A stretch of 64,000 nucleotides of DNA from Phlegmacium glaucopus (GCA_015039465.1 MU130539.1:109231-173230), one strand, 5' to 3'. Positions 46,723-60,237 are shown, counted from the first letter of the stretch. Made by a program: numbers and translations. The notes: generated by a model from the sequence alone, not told the origin.

Positions 46723-48576
46723 CGGCTAGGATAAAGGAGGATCGACGTCGGTGGGCTCAAAGAGGAAGAAGAAAAGTATATCGAAGGGAGGGACACAGAA
46801 TTAGGGCATTTGTCAGGTTCCGAGTCTTTTATATGTACGCATGCCGGGAGGCGGAAATATTGTATAGGAAAGGATATCCAAATATGAGATCTGGCATTGA
46901 CTGCAGAGAGTATTCCATCTTCTTCGGGACATATCCCTGATTTGGGTCAGATATGTCCGGAAGAGGATCGGCAAACGCACCAAGGAGGGTATCAAACTCA
47001 CAGGATTTGGGGGTATCAGTCTGGGCTAAGTGCGAGCCCGGACTCCGGCACTTCTTTCCATGCGAACGCACTGAAAGGACGATCTCTGGCAAGGCAGATG
47101 GAGGCAGACAAGGTAGGACCGTGGTAAAAAGGCTGTGATACTGCGAGTCAGTTTGGACTTGAAAGAAAAGCGGGTTTGGCATCGCTTTCAAGTTGTTTCA
47201 TACCTGGTTCAGCTTTGGACTTTTGATAATTATCTAAAGCCGGAGATTGAGATTGAGGCCAAGGGTCCGATGTCACGAAAAAGGGTGACATCAGACCATT
47301 TTTAGCAACGGACGTGAGTCTCTCGACTCGGTCAGGTTCGCTCCCGGTCCCTGGAAAATAATTATAATGTCTCGTCCAGGGCGATGCCGTCGTAACTGGT
47401 TGGCATGCCGCAATCGACCAGTCACCAGTGGCCGGCGACTACTTTGAGCTACTAGCGAGCAGGTCAAGTTCTTGTCCTTCGGAGTTTATACATATACATA
47501 TATTCTCAAAAAACGAGGTATTACAGAACATAATCCATGATGTTCTACTATCAAATTAGAAAAACCTGAGGTAGCAAGGAAGGCTCGTAATGAGGACCTA
47601 TGGAAGAAGCATGACACGCGTGATCTCACAAAAGAGGAAGGAAGAAACCGCGATGGTTCACTCGAGAACCTGTTCCAAGACCAAAGAAGCCAGACGACGA
47701 CGCGGACGAGGACAAGGATGATGGTAACTTGATAAGATTAGCTTGTGAGGTGACGTGACGATTCTCAGATCCTAAATATTGCCGATTGGTCAATTCATCA
47801 CCTGTGTCTGCGCACCGTAAGCTACGGTATACGGGTGTTACGGTATGGTTACGGTACCTGTACCGTGGGGGGTTTGAGATGTCCAAAATACGGCCATAGG
47901 TCTACAGCCAGTCAGATCAGAGGAGTTTTAAATTGTGGTGGCTTGGCTGGGCTCGGATCAGTTAAACGAAGCTAAATCCGAGCTCAGATTAAATTTTGGA
48001 CTGCTCAATGGTGGACTGCCGAACCGTATTTTACGGCATACAGTACGTAACCGTACCGGTACCGTGGAGGCCAGAAAGGCTAGAAAATACGGCCGACTAC
48101 CGTTACGGTACGGTGCGCAGCCCTACTGCCACTGCCAATGTGTTGCATTCCAAGGCCGATTTAATTTCACTATCCCACTGACCTGAGTAACAGAGTTTAT
48201 TAGCCATTGGCAAAAAATATCCCAGAGATCTCTAATGAACCATAAGGTCCATGAGCCGGATTAGAAGATCGCATCGAGATTTCAACAGATAATGCAGTCG
48301 AGTAGGACGTATGACCACAACACCTGCAGCCCGATTGAAAGCCCTTATGAAAGGAACTATGCAGCTGTGCAAGGGGACTCGACTTGAACAAAAAAACTAT
48401 CCCTTTGGATGACATTTTCAATCCTTTGAGTAGGGTTCTCGCAATCGACATATACGCGCATGAGGTGGTCGGTATAAGTTCAAACTTGAGCTTGAAATTG
48501 CATTCCATGGTATTGGTCGAATTTGAGCAAGGACAAAACATACAAACACAAAATTTGATTGTGGGTTTTTTTAAAA
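46723..48576. other. Long intergenic region
   Basis: About 1.85 kb upstream of the TmpA-like gene and downstream of NDC80. It holds the inverted-repeat element listed separately and a perfect 8-base hairpin (GATGTCAC, 8-base loop, GTGACATC) at 47269-47292. Open frames here (for example minus 46829-47191) have no family features. Confidence 0.5.
47808..48120. mobile_element. MITE-like inverted-repeat element, 313 bases
   Basis: Both ends carry the 12-base inverted repeat CTGCGCACCGTA (47808-47819 and, inverted, 48109-48120). Just inside, both arms are packed with ACGGTA/TACCGT strings, including GGTACCGT-type palindromes near 47850 and 48060. The centre has no coding capacity. This fits a small non-autonomous DNA element or a hairpin-forming repeat. 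No clear target-site duplication was seen. Confidence 0.5.
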
Positions 48577-50884
48577 TCATTCGGCATCTGCAAAGTCACG
48601 GAGGTCCTGTAGATGTCGCGAAACCTCCTGTTTAAACATGGCAATTTCCTGACTGTTTTTAAGAATAGCATGGATCGTGTCTTCCTTCAACCGGGAAACT
48701 TTTTCAATTTGCTCCTTATAGCTGTTGCACAAGATAAAATAAATCAGTAACCACGATCTAAATTTAACGTCGAAATTCACTCAACCTGAACTGCAAGCCC
48801 TGCAATCGTGATTTAACACCCCGCCCATTTGCTATCGCAGCGGTTCTGGCGTGGGCCAGGTCCCGTTCCAGTCGCGCAGCTTCCGCGCTAGCGACTAATG
48901 CCTCCTGTTGGGCTGCCTGGATTCAATAATTAATAGATCAGACAAGGTAGGCTTCTGGATAAAGCTGGAACCTACATCTCGAAGATCGTCTGCGTGCTCG
49001 TTTAGGCTGACCACCTTTTTGTCCACCTCAGCGATTTCACATTCCAGGTTTTCGCATTCGGTCATAAGTTGATCGTGCTCATTTTCTACCTTGATGAGTT
49101 CGCTCTCGACCGTAGCTCGTTCCATTCGTTTCATCTCAGCGACTCCACTCAGTGTCGGCTTGATAAGTTTCCTGATATCTGACCCAGTGAGAAGCTGTTG
49201 CGGATTCGATGAAGCCGAGTTCAATTCGAGGGTAAGGTCAATATCTTGCCACGGCTCAGGGAGGGGAGGAAAGAGCTCCAAAGATGATAGCATGTTGGTA
49301 TACATGTCAAGTGCCTCCTCGGCCGCTGCAGCGCGGTTCGTGACGTTTACCTCGAGCGTCATGACCGTCTTACGTGTCTCTTCCAGCTTTTGTTTAAGAT
49401 CTTCCAAATTCCTAGACAGCGCATCACGATCGGTGTTCATCCGAATGACTTCTTCAGGTGAAAGGTTCTGGGCTTTGACAGTCTCCTCCAAACTATCCAA
49501 GGTTGCCTTGAGATGCTCGAGGTGCTCTCCTAGGCAATATTATTAGAAAGCTCGGCCATGAAGATTCGGTACTTACCGCCATTCACCAGTTCAGCTTTCT
49601 CGAACGCGATCTGTTCAATCAATTTCTTTCGCCGGCCTTCGTATTGTTGTAATATTTTCTTCAGCTTTTCGCTGTCCTTTTGAAACAGCTCGTTCTGTTT
49701 CTTGAGATCTACAATAGAAGGCTTTTTCAGAGTATTAAGTCACCGAAAGTGACCGATAGTTGGAACCTACTGCTGAAGACTTGAGTTGTGCATACTCTGC
49801 TTTAGTTTTTTCTAATTTCTCTTTCTGTTCATCCAACTCCTTTTGCACCCTTTCGTTCCTTTTGCCTTGTTTATATAGATTAGGGGAAGGTGATGCACAA
49901 AGGAACAAAGTGACTACTCACTGTAGCGTTCCTCCATGGCTTGATTAGATTCAGCAAAGTCGTCATGCAGATCAAGCCACAGGGTGTAAGTCTCTTCGTT
50001 GTATTGAAATGCAAGGGCCTTGTGATCAAATGGGTCGTCAAATTCTTCTGGAACATGAGCTGGGTCCTGAAGGGTAGGATGCCCGCTGCAAAGGTATTCG
50101 TCGCGCATCTACTGGCGATGAACATGGATACAATGTTGAGATGAATCTCGACATACTTTACATAGCTCAACTAACCAATGCAGTGCACCCAGTAGGTAGG
50201 GCCATGAGTGGGGGCTGGCGACGGCTGCAAGCCATTTTTGATCGATTTGATGAGCAAAGGGATAGCGTAACGCTTTCAAGGCGGGAACAAATTCATCTTC
50301 AAATCGAGCGCCTTCTTTGAATGGATAACATGGATCGAGGTTTAGAACAAGAGCATGAAAAATAGCCCTATAGTCCTTTCCCTGAATATTCGCTAATGTG
50401 GCCATAGAAATCTCGAATCCCGAGCTGTTGAGATAGTTTACCACATCTTGTCGCATTTTGGACTGATAGGATCGGTCACGTAATGGACGAGGGTCCTTGG
50501 CAACTTGGCTAGTAGATGGTGCTGCTAAAGAGATGCCTCCACCCCATAGAGACACCCTCCTGACGGAACTAGCAATTTACTCACACTCAGCAAGCACACC
50601 TTCCCTAACTTGAAGGACACGTACTTAGATAGTGGTGTTCGGCCGTAATTTGGCTTGCTAGTACTTTGCAACAGTGGATTTAAATTTTGCGACCGTACCA
50701 TAGATTGTCGGGGATTAGTTCCCGGCACAGAGGTATTAGGGGCACGTAGGGCGGGACCTGCTAAAGACATTCGCGTGTTGGGTGCAGGTTTTTTTATTGT
50801 CGATGGAACAGGGATGCCTGATCGTGCATTTAGATTGGACAGAGGGTCTAATACAGGTTGCATCACTGAGCGCCTACGATCCAT
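48577..50884 (-). CDS. NDC80: Kinetochore protein NDC80
   Basis: Microtubule-binding subunit of the Ndc80 kinetochore complex. From 50884: MDRRRSVMQPVLDPLSNLNA, a basic, disordered N-tail. The calponin-homology domain has DRSYQSKMRQDVVNYLNSSG, MATLANIQGKDYRAIFHALV, FVPALKALRYPFAHQIDQKW and ASPHSWPYLLGALHWLVELC. A spacer with YTLWLDLHDDFAESNQAM leads into a long coiled coil with heptad-like Leu/Glu/Lys pattern (near 49800-48900), and the C-terminus ends SRHLQDLRDFADAE at 48577. Nine or so introns. All family blocks are present in order. Its start is 220 bases from the divergent MOG1 start. Confidence 0.94.
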
Positions 50885-51104
50885 GGTCGTGAACACAAGC
50901 CAAGTTGGTTGATGGTAAAGAGCGTGACAAACGCGTCGCGTAACATCAAGTGTAACATTCACATGATGTAATACTAAGCATATTGATAGTGCTTCTGCAT
51001 CCTGCCATTGCCGGGGACTCAGGCTTTAGTCAAGGCTGCAGCCATCTACGAGGACTCAAAGCTGAATACCTGGTTAGGGCTGTTGTAGCTACGCACAAGA
51101 CCAA

Positions 51105-51744
51105 ATGATTTTCGTTCGCGACCTTTTTGGAGGTGCTATCACAGCACAGACTGTCCCCACGCTTATCGATGCATCGTATGCAACTCTTATCTTGCAATTT
51201 GTGTATTTTGATATTAACTTCCAATATCAGTGACTTGCGCCATGTACCAAATACGCAAGAGGTCTTCATGTACCCAGACTCAAGTGTTAGTATAATCGTC
51301 GAAATCCTCCAGCGGGTTGAATCTTCCACCGGTGATGGCGCCATACGGTAATCTTCGTGCCTTCTTATTTATATAACCTTATCTATTGCCTTCTATAGAT
51401 TACACTTTGACTCGCTAGCGCATGACAATTCGGCTCAGTCCGTTGAAATCGAAGAAACCTGTGAGATCCGCAATGATAGAGGCAATAATACTCCACCTGC
51501 TATGGTCCTCAAAGGTGTCCAATTCATCCCTAAATTCAATTTGACGGTCGCCGATAAAGTTCGGATCCTGATGGCCCTTTTTCGTGTCGAGTCCAAGGCA
51601 GTCGATGTGGTCGTTACCTTTAACATTCCCGTTGTATCAGTCGACGGAGGAGCAGTTGGAAACGAAGATGTCGCAAAATATGAAACAGATTTCGACACCT
51701 TCATTCGTTCCTTTCACATAATTGACTTCGGTCTATTTGCTTGA
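51105..51744 (+). CDS. MOG1: Ran-binding protein MOG1
   Basis: Nuclear transport factor that binds Ran/Gsp1 and promotes nucleotide release. Three exons: MIFVRDLFGGAITAQTVPTL-IDA; SDLRHVPNTQEVFMYPDSSV through GAI; RLHFDSLAHDNSAQSVEIEE through the stop at 51744. The first line matches the RELFGGAI start of Mog1, and HVPNTQEVF, SIIVEILQRV and SFHIIDFGLFA match later conserved parts. About 177 residues. Divergent from NDC80. Confidence 0.9.
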
Positions 51745-52681
51745 TGGACCGATATCACGTACCCGAGAGAAATGGATTACCAGATAATCGAACAATCTAA
51801 TCACTACATTGTGTTCCGGCAATTCCTCAAATGTTGTATACCGTTGGCGCAATAAAGGAACATTCTTTGCCGTCAGACAATGAACATTCCAGCCTGAGGT
51901 TCCTTGAGGCTTCGTCATCTGTCTGGTCTCACGGATTATCTCTATTTATATTACCCTGTGTGCATTTTCTGCCTCTACAATCGAGCGGATAGACTTGGAT
52001 ACTACACTGCCCCAACATCGTGGACACCAAACGTACGACTTAACTCTCACAGATTGTCAGAACTCTTCTATTCATTGCCTCTTTTACCCACTTGTCTGAG
52101 ACGCACCGAGATTCAACCTTATTTTGCATAATACTCTCAAGGATACGTATATGTTGCAATTCCCGCTGTCGAGATTGCCCTTCTGTCTTGTCAATGCAGC
52201 CCGCTGAGAGCTAGGCGGTTCGGAGTCACATTGAAATGATCATTATCGTTGGTATACTTACACCGAGGCTTTCAGATGCCGATGATTGCGCAGACCCTAA
52301 TTATAGCCACACAGCCTGTGGGCAAAAGCGATTTCTCGCCGCAAACGACTATCTCTGTGGACACAAAATTCCAGCGCTAGCGCAAGGAGAAGAGAGCGGC
52401 AGGCACTAGTAGCTATGAAGATGGTGGCGCATGAAACTGAAATTTTTTACCTGTCCCCCATGAAATTTCATAGGCGTGCCTGGTTCGGGCTGGTTATCTT
52501 TTTCAATAATCCTAGTATTTATTTATTTTTACAAAAGTCGCAATTGGCTAGGCTAGGGATACAGCGTTTTACTGATGTAAATACGAATACATATTCATAT
52601 TGTGCTGGGAAATGAGCGATAAAGAGCAAATAAAATGTCAGGAGTGTGCCGTGAAAGAGGTTTGGATGGTTACCACTCGAA
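51745..52681. other. Intergenic region after MOG1
   Basis: About 940 bases. A minus frame at 51733-51918 (61 residues, overlapping the MOG1 stop) looks protein-like but matches nothing I know, and I could not extend it. No gene is called. Confidence 0.4.
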
Positions 52682-54380
52682 CTAATACCGTGTGTTTGAC
52701 TCATCTAATTCCTCTTCCGCCTCCGGCTCTTCAACAATCCGCTCCCGCACCCCCGTTGCGGCCGCCTTCGCTTCCTTTTTGCGTTTGGCTGAGTCTTTCA
52801 ACTTTTCCCAGCGTTCCCGAAACTTGGCAATCATGAGTTTCTAATAAATATTTTAGTGATTCTGTGAACGGGACAAAAAAGGAGAATAGACAGACATGTT
52901 TCTCATTCTCTCCCCGCATGAGGCGTAGCTCATCCTCGAGCTCTTTCACCCGCCGTGCATATTGGGCTTCTCGTCCAGTGTTTATTCCTGGTATTGGGAC
53001 TGCTGGAACATTAATGTTGAGGCTGCTGAAGTCGAGCGGCGGACCGGGCCGTTGTTGTAGCATAGCAGATGCGCCCAATGCTCGCTGCGCCTACAAGTGG
53101 AATGGGAACGTATGAGAAAAAAAGAGTCAGTGGCCATGCGAACGATGATACGTACCTCACGAGTAGCCATGAATATACTATCGCGTAACTGTAGATCTTG
53201 CTCCTTACGGAGCTTTAATATTCGTTCTGTAGCTTCTAAACGACCTTTCATTGAGGCCAACTCGGCTTTCAGGGATATATTTTCCTTCTTGAGTGTTGAA
53301 GAAGATGGTTCAGGTCCGGATGGAATCAAGCAGAATGATCCTGATAAGTCGTCACCTTCGCGAGGAAAGAGAAAAAGGGTCAGACGAGCTGGTTTCAATT
53401 ACAACACAGTAGGGAAGAAAAAGACCTTCTTCAAGGAAGTCATCATATTCCTCAAGTCGCCCCTCAATTTCAGGTTGTTTACCATTACTGGGGAAGTTGC
53501 GACTACTCTGGCCAGAACGACCACTCTTACTTCCTTCACGGCTTATTCCGATACGTCTGGTGAATTTTGAGAAAATGGGTTCATCCAGATCTGTATCACT
53601 GCTCAGACTTCCATCGCGACGAAGATCATCAGTTTTGTCAGGTAAAGATGGTGAATTGGGGGTTTCAGGGTGACCGAGAGGCACTGTCGCAAATGCCACG
53701 GGTTGAGATAGGTTATCTAACATTCCTTGCATGATATTCCAGAACTGGTTGAATGCATCTCCAGGATCTGACTAAGAAAGTTTGGTTATTTAGCAAATTA
53801 CGTGTGTAAGAAATGGATGTCGTGAGACACACGCGTTGACCTCCCAGCAGCATGAAGGATTCGTCACCAGTGTTTTGAGAGTCTGTCATGAAGCGTAACG
53901 GTTGTGGTGATGATGTGTTCACTCGTGGCGATCCATGATACGGGTTTGAACTGGGTTTTGGAGGTGGAACTTTCTGAGAGAGCTCAGGTAACTGTGGAAG
54001 CGAAGGATCTTTGCCTTCGTCCTTTAGTTTGTCGATCTTGCGCTGGAGTTCCTTCCCGGCCTTACAATGCTCGTTGTAGAGCATCCGAAGAGTACGTTTT
54101 GCCTATAAGATATACAGAAGTCCGGGGATGAGTTTCAATGGATGCGGGGAGTTGTGAACATGCTGAACCGATTCATCGTGGCTGCGGTCTATTGCAGCTA
54201 TGTAAGCCTCCGCTGCCTTGAAATGTTCCTCAGCGGCAAGGACTATTAGGCCTTTTATTAGATAATCGTCTGCATTTGCAGCATGATGGTGGGCCTGTGA
54301 TTGATATCAGGCTGGTCAACGCTATGAGCTGATTTGAGGGCCAGACATACCGTATTCATTGGGGTATCGATGAGTGACAT
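52682..54380 (-). CDS. MIT-like and coiled-coil protein, possible Atg38/NRBF2 relative
   Basis: From 54380: MSLIDTPMNTAHHHAANADD, then IVLAAEEHFKAAEAYIAAID and AKRTLRMLYNEHCKAGKELQ-RKIDKL, a three-helix MIT-like bundle as found at the N-terminus of NRBF2/Atg38, the autophagy PI3-kinase complex subunit. A disordered middle follows, with DPGDAFNQFWNIMQGMLDNL near 53740. The C-terminal half is a coiled coil: LKKENISLKAELASMKGRLE, RRVKELEDELRLMRGENEKH and IAKFRERWEKLKDSAKRKKE, ending DESNTRY at 52682. Seven or so introns. The Atg38 link rests on domain order only; a different MIT-type trafficking adaptor is possible. Confidence 0.6.
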
Positions 54381-54978
54381 GGTTCTAGGAGAGTTGAACA
54401 GACGCTTAGATCTTAGGGCTTTTTTAGCTTGTAGCGCTCAATGTTGCAAGAATGTCCGCGTCAAGGAGAGAGTGCTAAATTTAGCAAGGGCTGTGCGCTA
54501 ATTACGTTGTTATTACTAGTAAATAATATTGCGTTCCAGTGGCCTCCAAAAAATGTTTCATTAATTCTTTATGTAATTGACAAGAAAAGCTTGAGTTTAC
54601 TAGCTTCCGTCTATCTCAATTCGTAGGCTATAATTGAACAGCCCTATCTGGTGCCTATTTCATGCAGCCTCTATTGCGTGAAACCTGACAGCTTCAAAAA
54701 TATATCGAGGGCCAGCCAGAGTCGTTGGACCCCACAAACAATAAGATTTTCGTCGCTATCCACACAGCGAGTAGAATGTAAACATTTTGAAACTCCGAGT
54801 CAGGAGAATGTCACGCATCCGCTTGGTCACGGCGTGACAATGGTGTGACTGCAGTATCGGAATTATTGCTCAGCCTTTTCTGCTTCCTCACCCATCGTTG
54901 TCAAGCACATCCCGTTCAACGCTGTTCGTCCTGCGACTTATCTAGAAACCTACCGCTCTTAGAACTAGTCCTCATATC
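54381..54978. other. Divergent promoter region
   Basis: About 600 bases between the divergent starts of the MIT-like gene and RSP5. No gene or clear TATA box was recognised. Confidence 0.5.
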
Positions 54979-57900
54979 ATGGCCGCCGTCCCTGGCCCAC
55001 TGTGAGTTTTACTTGTCATCCTTTTTATGCTTCTTTGCTTATATTGCGCAGTCAAAAGAAAATCAGGGTAACAGGTTCGGTATATCCACTCTTCTGTCTA
55101 TCATAATATTGTTGACTCCGTTCCTCGTTGCGTTACAGTTGTCGCAGCCGATGGTTTGTCCAAACGTGACGTCTTCCGACTGCCGGATCCATTCGCAGTT
55201 GTTACTGTCGACGGGGAACAGACAAATACAACCAGTGTTATCAAGAAGACCTTGAACCCTTACTGGAACGAAAGCTTTGACATGTAACTACATAATCATG
55301 TTCGTGGTATTATGTCTAATTATCATACCTAGAACTGTCAAGGATTCTTCTGTCGTCGCCGTCCAGATATTTGACCAACGAAAATTCAAGCGAAAAGATC
55401 AGGGTTTCCTAGGAGTGGTCAATGTAAGAGTCAGCGATATTTTGGATCTCGAGCTGGGTGGTCATGGTACATTCTAATTTCTTTCTAAATCCCCCGCATC
55501 TGTTAGTCAGCTCATTCTTAACCCATCGTTTAGAAATGCTCACGTTGGACCTCAAAAAATCCAACGACAATCTCGTTGTTCACGGCAAGCTCATAATGTA
55601 TCTATCCACCAACGTCAATCAGCCTATATCAAATCCTGGTCCCTCTCAAGTATCTGGTATCACCGCTGCTATATCCGACATCGGTCTCAGCAATCACTCC
55701 CCTTCTGCAAGCACTTCGAACCTGGCTCTTACTGCCTCAGCTACGACTGGTGCACTCTCAAGATCAGGAAGTTCCCACGCCACTACATCAGACAGTGCAA
55801 ATCCATTAACATTACCAGGTGCAAATACTTCTTCCACTACGTCTGAAGAACCGGATCAGGTACAATCCGTCGCAAGCTCCTCACGACCAACGAGTTCAGC
55901 CATTTCTACTACAATATCTGTTTCTGCTAGCGCAGCCACGGCTTCATCGGTGCCGGGGTCATCGCCTGCGCAAGTGACACAAAGCACACAGATGCGCAAT
56001 TTCAACCCTAACGTTGATCAATACGGACCATTGCCCCCTGGTTGGGAAAGACGTATCGACCCTCTGGGGCGAACTTACTATGTAGACCACAATACTCGCA
56101 CAACTACTTGGAACCGGCCATCAGCCAGCGCAGCAGTCAATAATTCCGCTCAAGATAGTGAGACTAATGCCGCTCGCGACCAACATTCACGTCGTATTCT
56201 GGCCGATGATCTTCTAGAAGCGAATAATCCATCTTATCGCGCTAGCACAGTCCCCGAACCACAACTTGCACCGGCGCAACCCCAGGCTGCTGAGCAACCA
56301 GCGGCGATATCTACCGGTACAGCTACTACAGCAGGATCGGGTAGTCTACCCAATGGTTGGGAAGAGAGATATACTCCTGAAGGTCGTCCTTACTATGTTG
56401 ACCATAATACGAGAACTACGACATGGGTAGATCCGCGCAGGCAAACCATCATTCGTGTCATGGGTCCTGGCGGACAAGGAACTGGTCTCCAGCCTCAAAC
56501 GATCTCGCAGCTTGGACCTCTACCGTCTGGTTGGGAGATGCGACTCACATCCACTGCTCGGGTGTACTTTGTTGATCATAATACTAAGACTACTACTTGG
56601 GATGATCCTCGTCTGCCGTCAACTCTTGACGTGAATGTACCTCAGTACAAGCGCGATTTTAGGAGGAAACTCATCTATTTCAGAAGTCAACCTGCTATGC
56701 GTGCTCAACCTGGTAATTGCCAGATCAAGATTCGACGAAACCATATTTTTGAAGACAGTTATGCGGAGATTATGAGGCAGACCCCGAACGACTTGAAAAA
56801 GCGACTTATGATCAAGTTCGATGGAGAGGATGGTTTGGATTATGGTGGTCTCTCAAGGTTCGTGCTCCCAGTTCCACGCTTGGCATGAATATTAATTTGT
56901 TGTATCAATTGCAGAGAATTCTTCTTCCTCTTGTCTCATGAGATGTTTAACCCCTTCTACTGTCTCTTCGAATATTCCGCACATGACAACTACACACTAC
57001 AGATCAATCCTGCGTCTGGTGTCAACCCTGAGCATTTGAACTACTTCAAATTCATTGGTCGGTGCTTAGGTTTGGGTATCTTCCATCGTCGATTTTTGGA
57101 TGCCTATTTCATTGTCAGCTTTTACAAGATGATCTTGAAGAAAAAGGTTACATTGTCTGATTTGGAAAGTGTGGATGCGGAACTTCATCGTGGAATGACT
57201 TGGATGCTGTAAGTTTTTTTAATAATTATGAAATGGATGATGACAAATTTTGTGTGTACTAGTGAAAATGATATCACGGATATCATTGATGAAACATTTA
57301 CGACTACAGAAGAACGATTTGGCGAGATGGTAACTATCGAACTCACACCTGGGGGTGGTGACGTTCCCGTTACGCAAGACAACAAGAAAGACTATGTGGA
57401 TCATGTGGTTGACTATCGCATTTCTAAGCGGGTGAAGGAGCAATTTGAAGCTTTCATGTCGGGCTTCAGCGAGCTCATTCCTCAAGAACTTATTACCGTC
57501 TTTGATGAACGGGAGCTCGAGTTGTTGATTGGTGGCATGTCCGAGATAGATGTGTACGTTGTTCTTTTCGCTGTTTGGAATTGTACTGATGGTTCTTGAT
57601 TGGTTATATAGCGACGACTGGACCAAGTTTACCGATTACCGGGGATACGAGATGAATGATGAAGTGATCCAGTGGTTCTGGACATGTGTGCGCAGCTGGC
57701 CTCCGGAACGAAAGTCCCGCCTGCTCCAATTTGCTACTGGAACATCTCGTATCCCCGTTAACGGGTTCAAAGATTTGCAGGGATCTGATGGTCCTCGACG
57801 GTTCACGATTGAGAAATCTGGCGATCCATCTCAACTACCCAAGAGTCATACTTGTTTCAATCGTATTGATCTGCCGCCGTATAAAGATTATGCTAGCTTG

Positions 57901-58022
57901 GAGCACAAGCTGACACTTGCTGTTGAGTACGTGCTCTCTTTTCTTATTGTATTTCTGGCATTCAATATGCTGACCTTTCTTACTTGCTTTCCAGGGAAAC
58001 CGTTGGATTCGGCCAAGAGTAG
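54979..58022 (+). CDS. RSP5: NEDD4-family HECT E3 ubiquitin ligase Rsp5
   Basis: Membrane-linked E3 ligase for endocytosis and sorting of plasma-membrane proteins. It starts [20 protein letters not shown] across two short introns. The C2 domain has [20 protein letters not shown] and [12 protein letters not shown]. After a Ser/Thr-rich linker, three WW domains appear: [40 protein letters not shown] and [20 protein letters not shown], each closing with TTTW and a Pro. The HECT domain runs from [20 protein letters not shown] through [20 protein letters not shown] to [20 protein letters not shown]; the Cys in SHTCFNR is catalytic. It ends ETVGFGQE after a last intron. The full family layout is present at about 800 residues. 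Confidence 0.96.
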
Positions 58023-58479
58023 TCGTGTACTTTTCAAGTTGACGACTTTTTCGCTCCTCAAGTGTCATGCATTCTGGAATTCAAGTTTTTAAGTTTTATC
58101 TCACATCCAATTTGTCGGATGCTCTTCTGTACAATTATACATGCATATATGTGAGGGACCCAACGAGCAGTCGGTCATTTAGATATAATTGACGTCTATC
58201 CTTTTCTTTCTACGACACTCGAATATATATGCCTTCCCTTTCTTACTACAGGCTTTAGCTGCTAATTAAAAGGCAATGCCTGCCTATATTTTGCTATATA
58301 TGAGTATGTAGTCAAACCTTTAAATTGTTCTATCCAAGTTTTCGAGGGGTGGCAAGCGGACAAGGCAGGTATAATAAAACGGGAAAGCTATAGGTAAAAC
58401 TACATATTGAATTAGATGAACTATGGAGTACGGTTACGAGGATAAACACGGTGCAGAAAAATACAAGGCCCTGGGGTCA
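58023..58479. other. Convergent 3' intergenic region
   Basis: About 460 bases, AT-rich with several TATATAT strings, between RSP5 and ABD1. No gene was recognised. Confidence 0.5.
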
Positions 58480-60237
58480 TTACCGCTTTTCAAAAGCGAA
58501 TGCGATGTATATATCTAGAGACAAAGATATTAATGATGTATCAGAAAAGGCTGCTAAAAGGGGCTTACTAGCAGCTTCCCACTGATCCTCATCCATAGCG
58601 CTCTCTCCATTATCGTCCACCACCTTCATACGAACCATGAGCGGTTTATAGTGCTCTTGGTGTTCTTGAAATACTTGGTGGAATTCTTCTTTGTATATCG
58701 GAAAGAGTTTATATTCGGCTGCCATTCTAAAAGAAAGAGATCAGGGTTATGGAAGATGAGAGTAGTTATGGATGACATGGCACAGGGTAAAAAGACACGA
58801 ATGGAAGATACTGCATACGGTGTGCATGCAACAGAATTGGACTCGGTGACAGGAAGGGCGAGCATAAAGTCATTGAGTCGGAAGGGGAGAAGGGTGTTGG
58901 GAATGAGACATACTGCACGAAGTTATCCCACCGGACAACATACTCTGGGACATATTCTACGGCATCTTGGAGGAAGAACCAATACTTGTGACCGAATACA
59001 GGCTTATCGTCGCGTTTTTCAAAGGTGATTTTGAACACCGAGTTGCCGAAGGAGAGATCATCTTCGTTCGTGAGGCCATTTAGATGTTCCCTAATGATTT
59101 TAAGGACAGGATAAATATGAAATTTGGATAGAACTGACAGGAGTAATTCCGAGTTTGGTATTGTACCAATAAAAACTCCACCGGACCTTAAATTCCGACT
59201 AACATTCTCGAGCATACAACGCGCTTTTTGCAAGGTCTCAAAGGCATAATGCATGCAGAATTGCATGGAAACGACATCAAAGGGTTGAGCAAATTTAGCG
59301 GGAGGGAAAGCTTTAGAGAGGGATTCTGTGTAGCAGTCAAGTGTAGCAAAGCTGGCATCGAAGCGAGTTCCTCTTAGTTCTTCCCAGCGACTTCTGGCTT
59401 GGTCGACAGATACTGCAGCAATATCTGTTGTGAGAGAAACAGTATTAGAAGAAAATAGAAGAATTTTGAGTGGCTAGACACCGACCAACACAGAACAACT
59501 CTTTGACATGAGCCTTTGCCCATTTTGTTATGTCACCTCCTTTGCCACAACCCATGTCGAGAACCTTTCCACGACCTATTCGAGCTCTAGGGGGACCAGA
59601 TAAAGTACCGGAAACGGAACTTTTTGCGAGTACAGGGTGGGCAAAACGAGTGATAAGAATTGATTTGACCCAGTTGTTAAAGTTTTTAAGACCAATTATG
59701 GGTGATTCGAGACGTTGTACTATTCCCACATCTGGTCGTGAGTTGTCTGGAGGGACAAGGTATAAGCAAAAGTATAAAGAAAGATGGAAGCCACTCGCAA
59801 TGCTCTACAACAACACCGACATCTCCGGCATGCCTCTTGGCTAGTTTTTCGTCTGTTTCTTCACTAGCCGAGCGTTTGCGCTTTGTAAGACGCATGACAC
59901 CTTGCCCACGAAAGTTTTTGTACTTGTCGATTTCGGCCGGAGAAAGGGGGGTAAGGACTGAACCAGGCGGCGTGATCCTAACCTTTGGGTTATAAGGGAT
60001 TGCAGATGGCACGGGTTCTGATGCAAGTGTAGGAGAGATGTTCATGGAAGATCTGCGGATGGGTTCAGCGTGAGCAAGAGTGTCGTCTGAATGGAGAAGA
60101 TGGAGCAGGGTTGATGGCCGCGATGAGGGGCGGTTGCCGTCGTCGTTAAGGATGACTGCGAGACTGTGGCTCGAGGTTGACCTGCCCTCGACAGGAGAAT
60201 TGAGAACAGCATCCCGGACAGGATCAAACGCAGGCAT
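58480..60237 (-). CDS. ABD1: mRNA cap guanine-N7 methyltransferase
   Basis: Methylates the N7 of the mRNA 5' cap guanine with S-adenosylmethionine, in the nucleus. From 60237: MPAFDPVRDAVLNSPVEGRS, a basic disordered N-part with RLTKRKRSASEETDEKLAKR. The catalytic part has IIGLKNFNNWVKSILITRFA, the SAM motif GKVLDMGCGKGGDITKWAKA near 59560, CMHYAFETLQKARCMLENVS, SGGVFIGTIPNSELLL, and FGHKYWFFLQDAVEYVPEYV. After MAAEYKLFPIYKEEFHQVFQ a last intron leads to NIYIAFAFEKR, the usual ending. Five or more introns. All hallmark motifs are present. Confidence 0.94.

Noticed and set aside
46829..47191. 120-residue minus open frame upstream of the TmpA-like gene
   Set aside because: It has no start context, no family match and lies where the promoter and leader of the TmpA-like gene should be.
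48384..48635. 83-residue plus open frame at the NDC80 3' end
   Set aside because: It overlaps the NDC80 C-terminus in antisense and has no family features.
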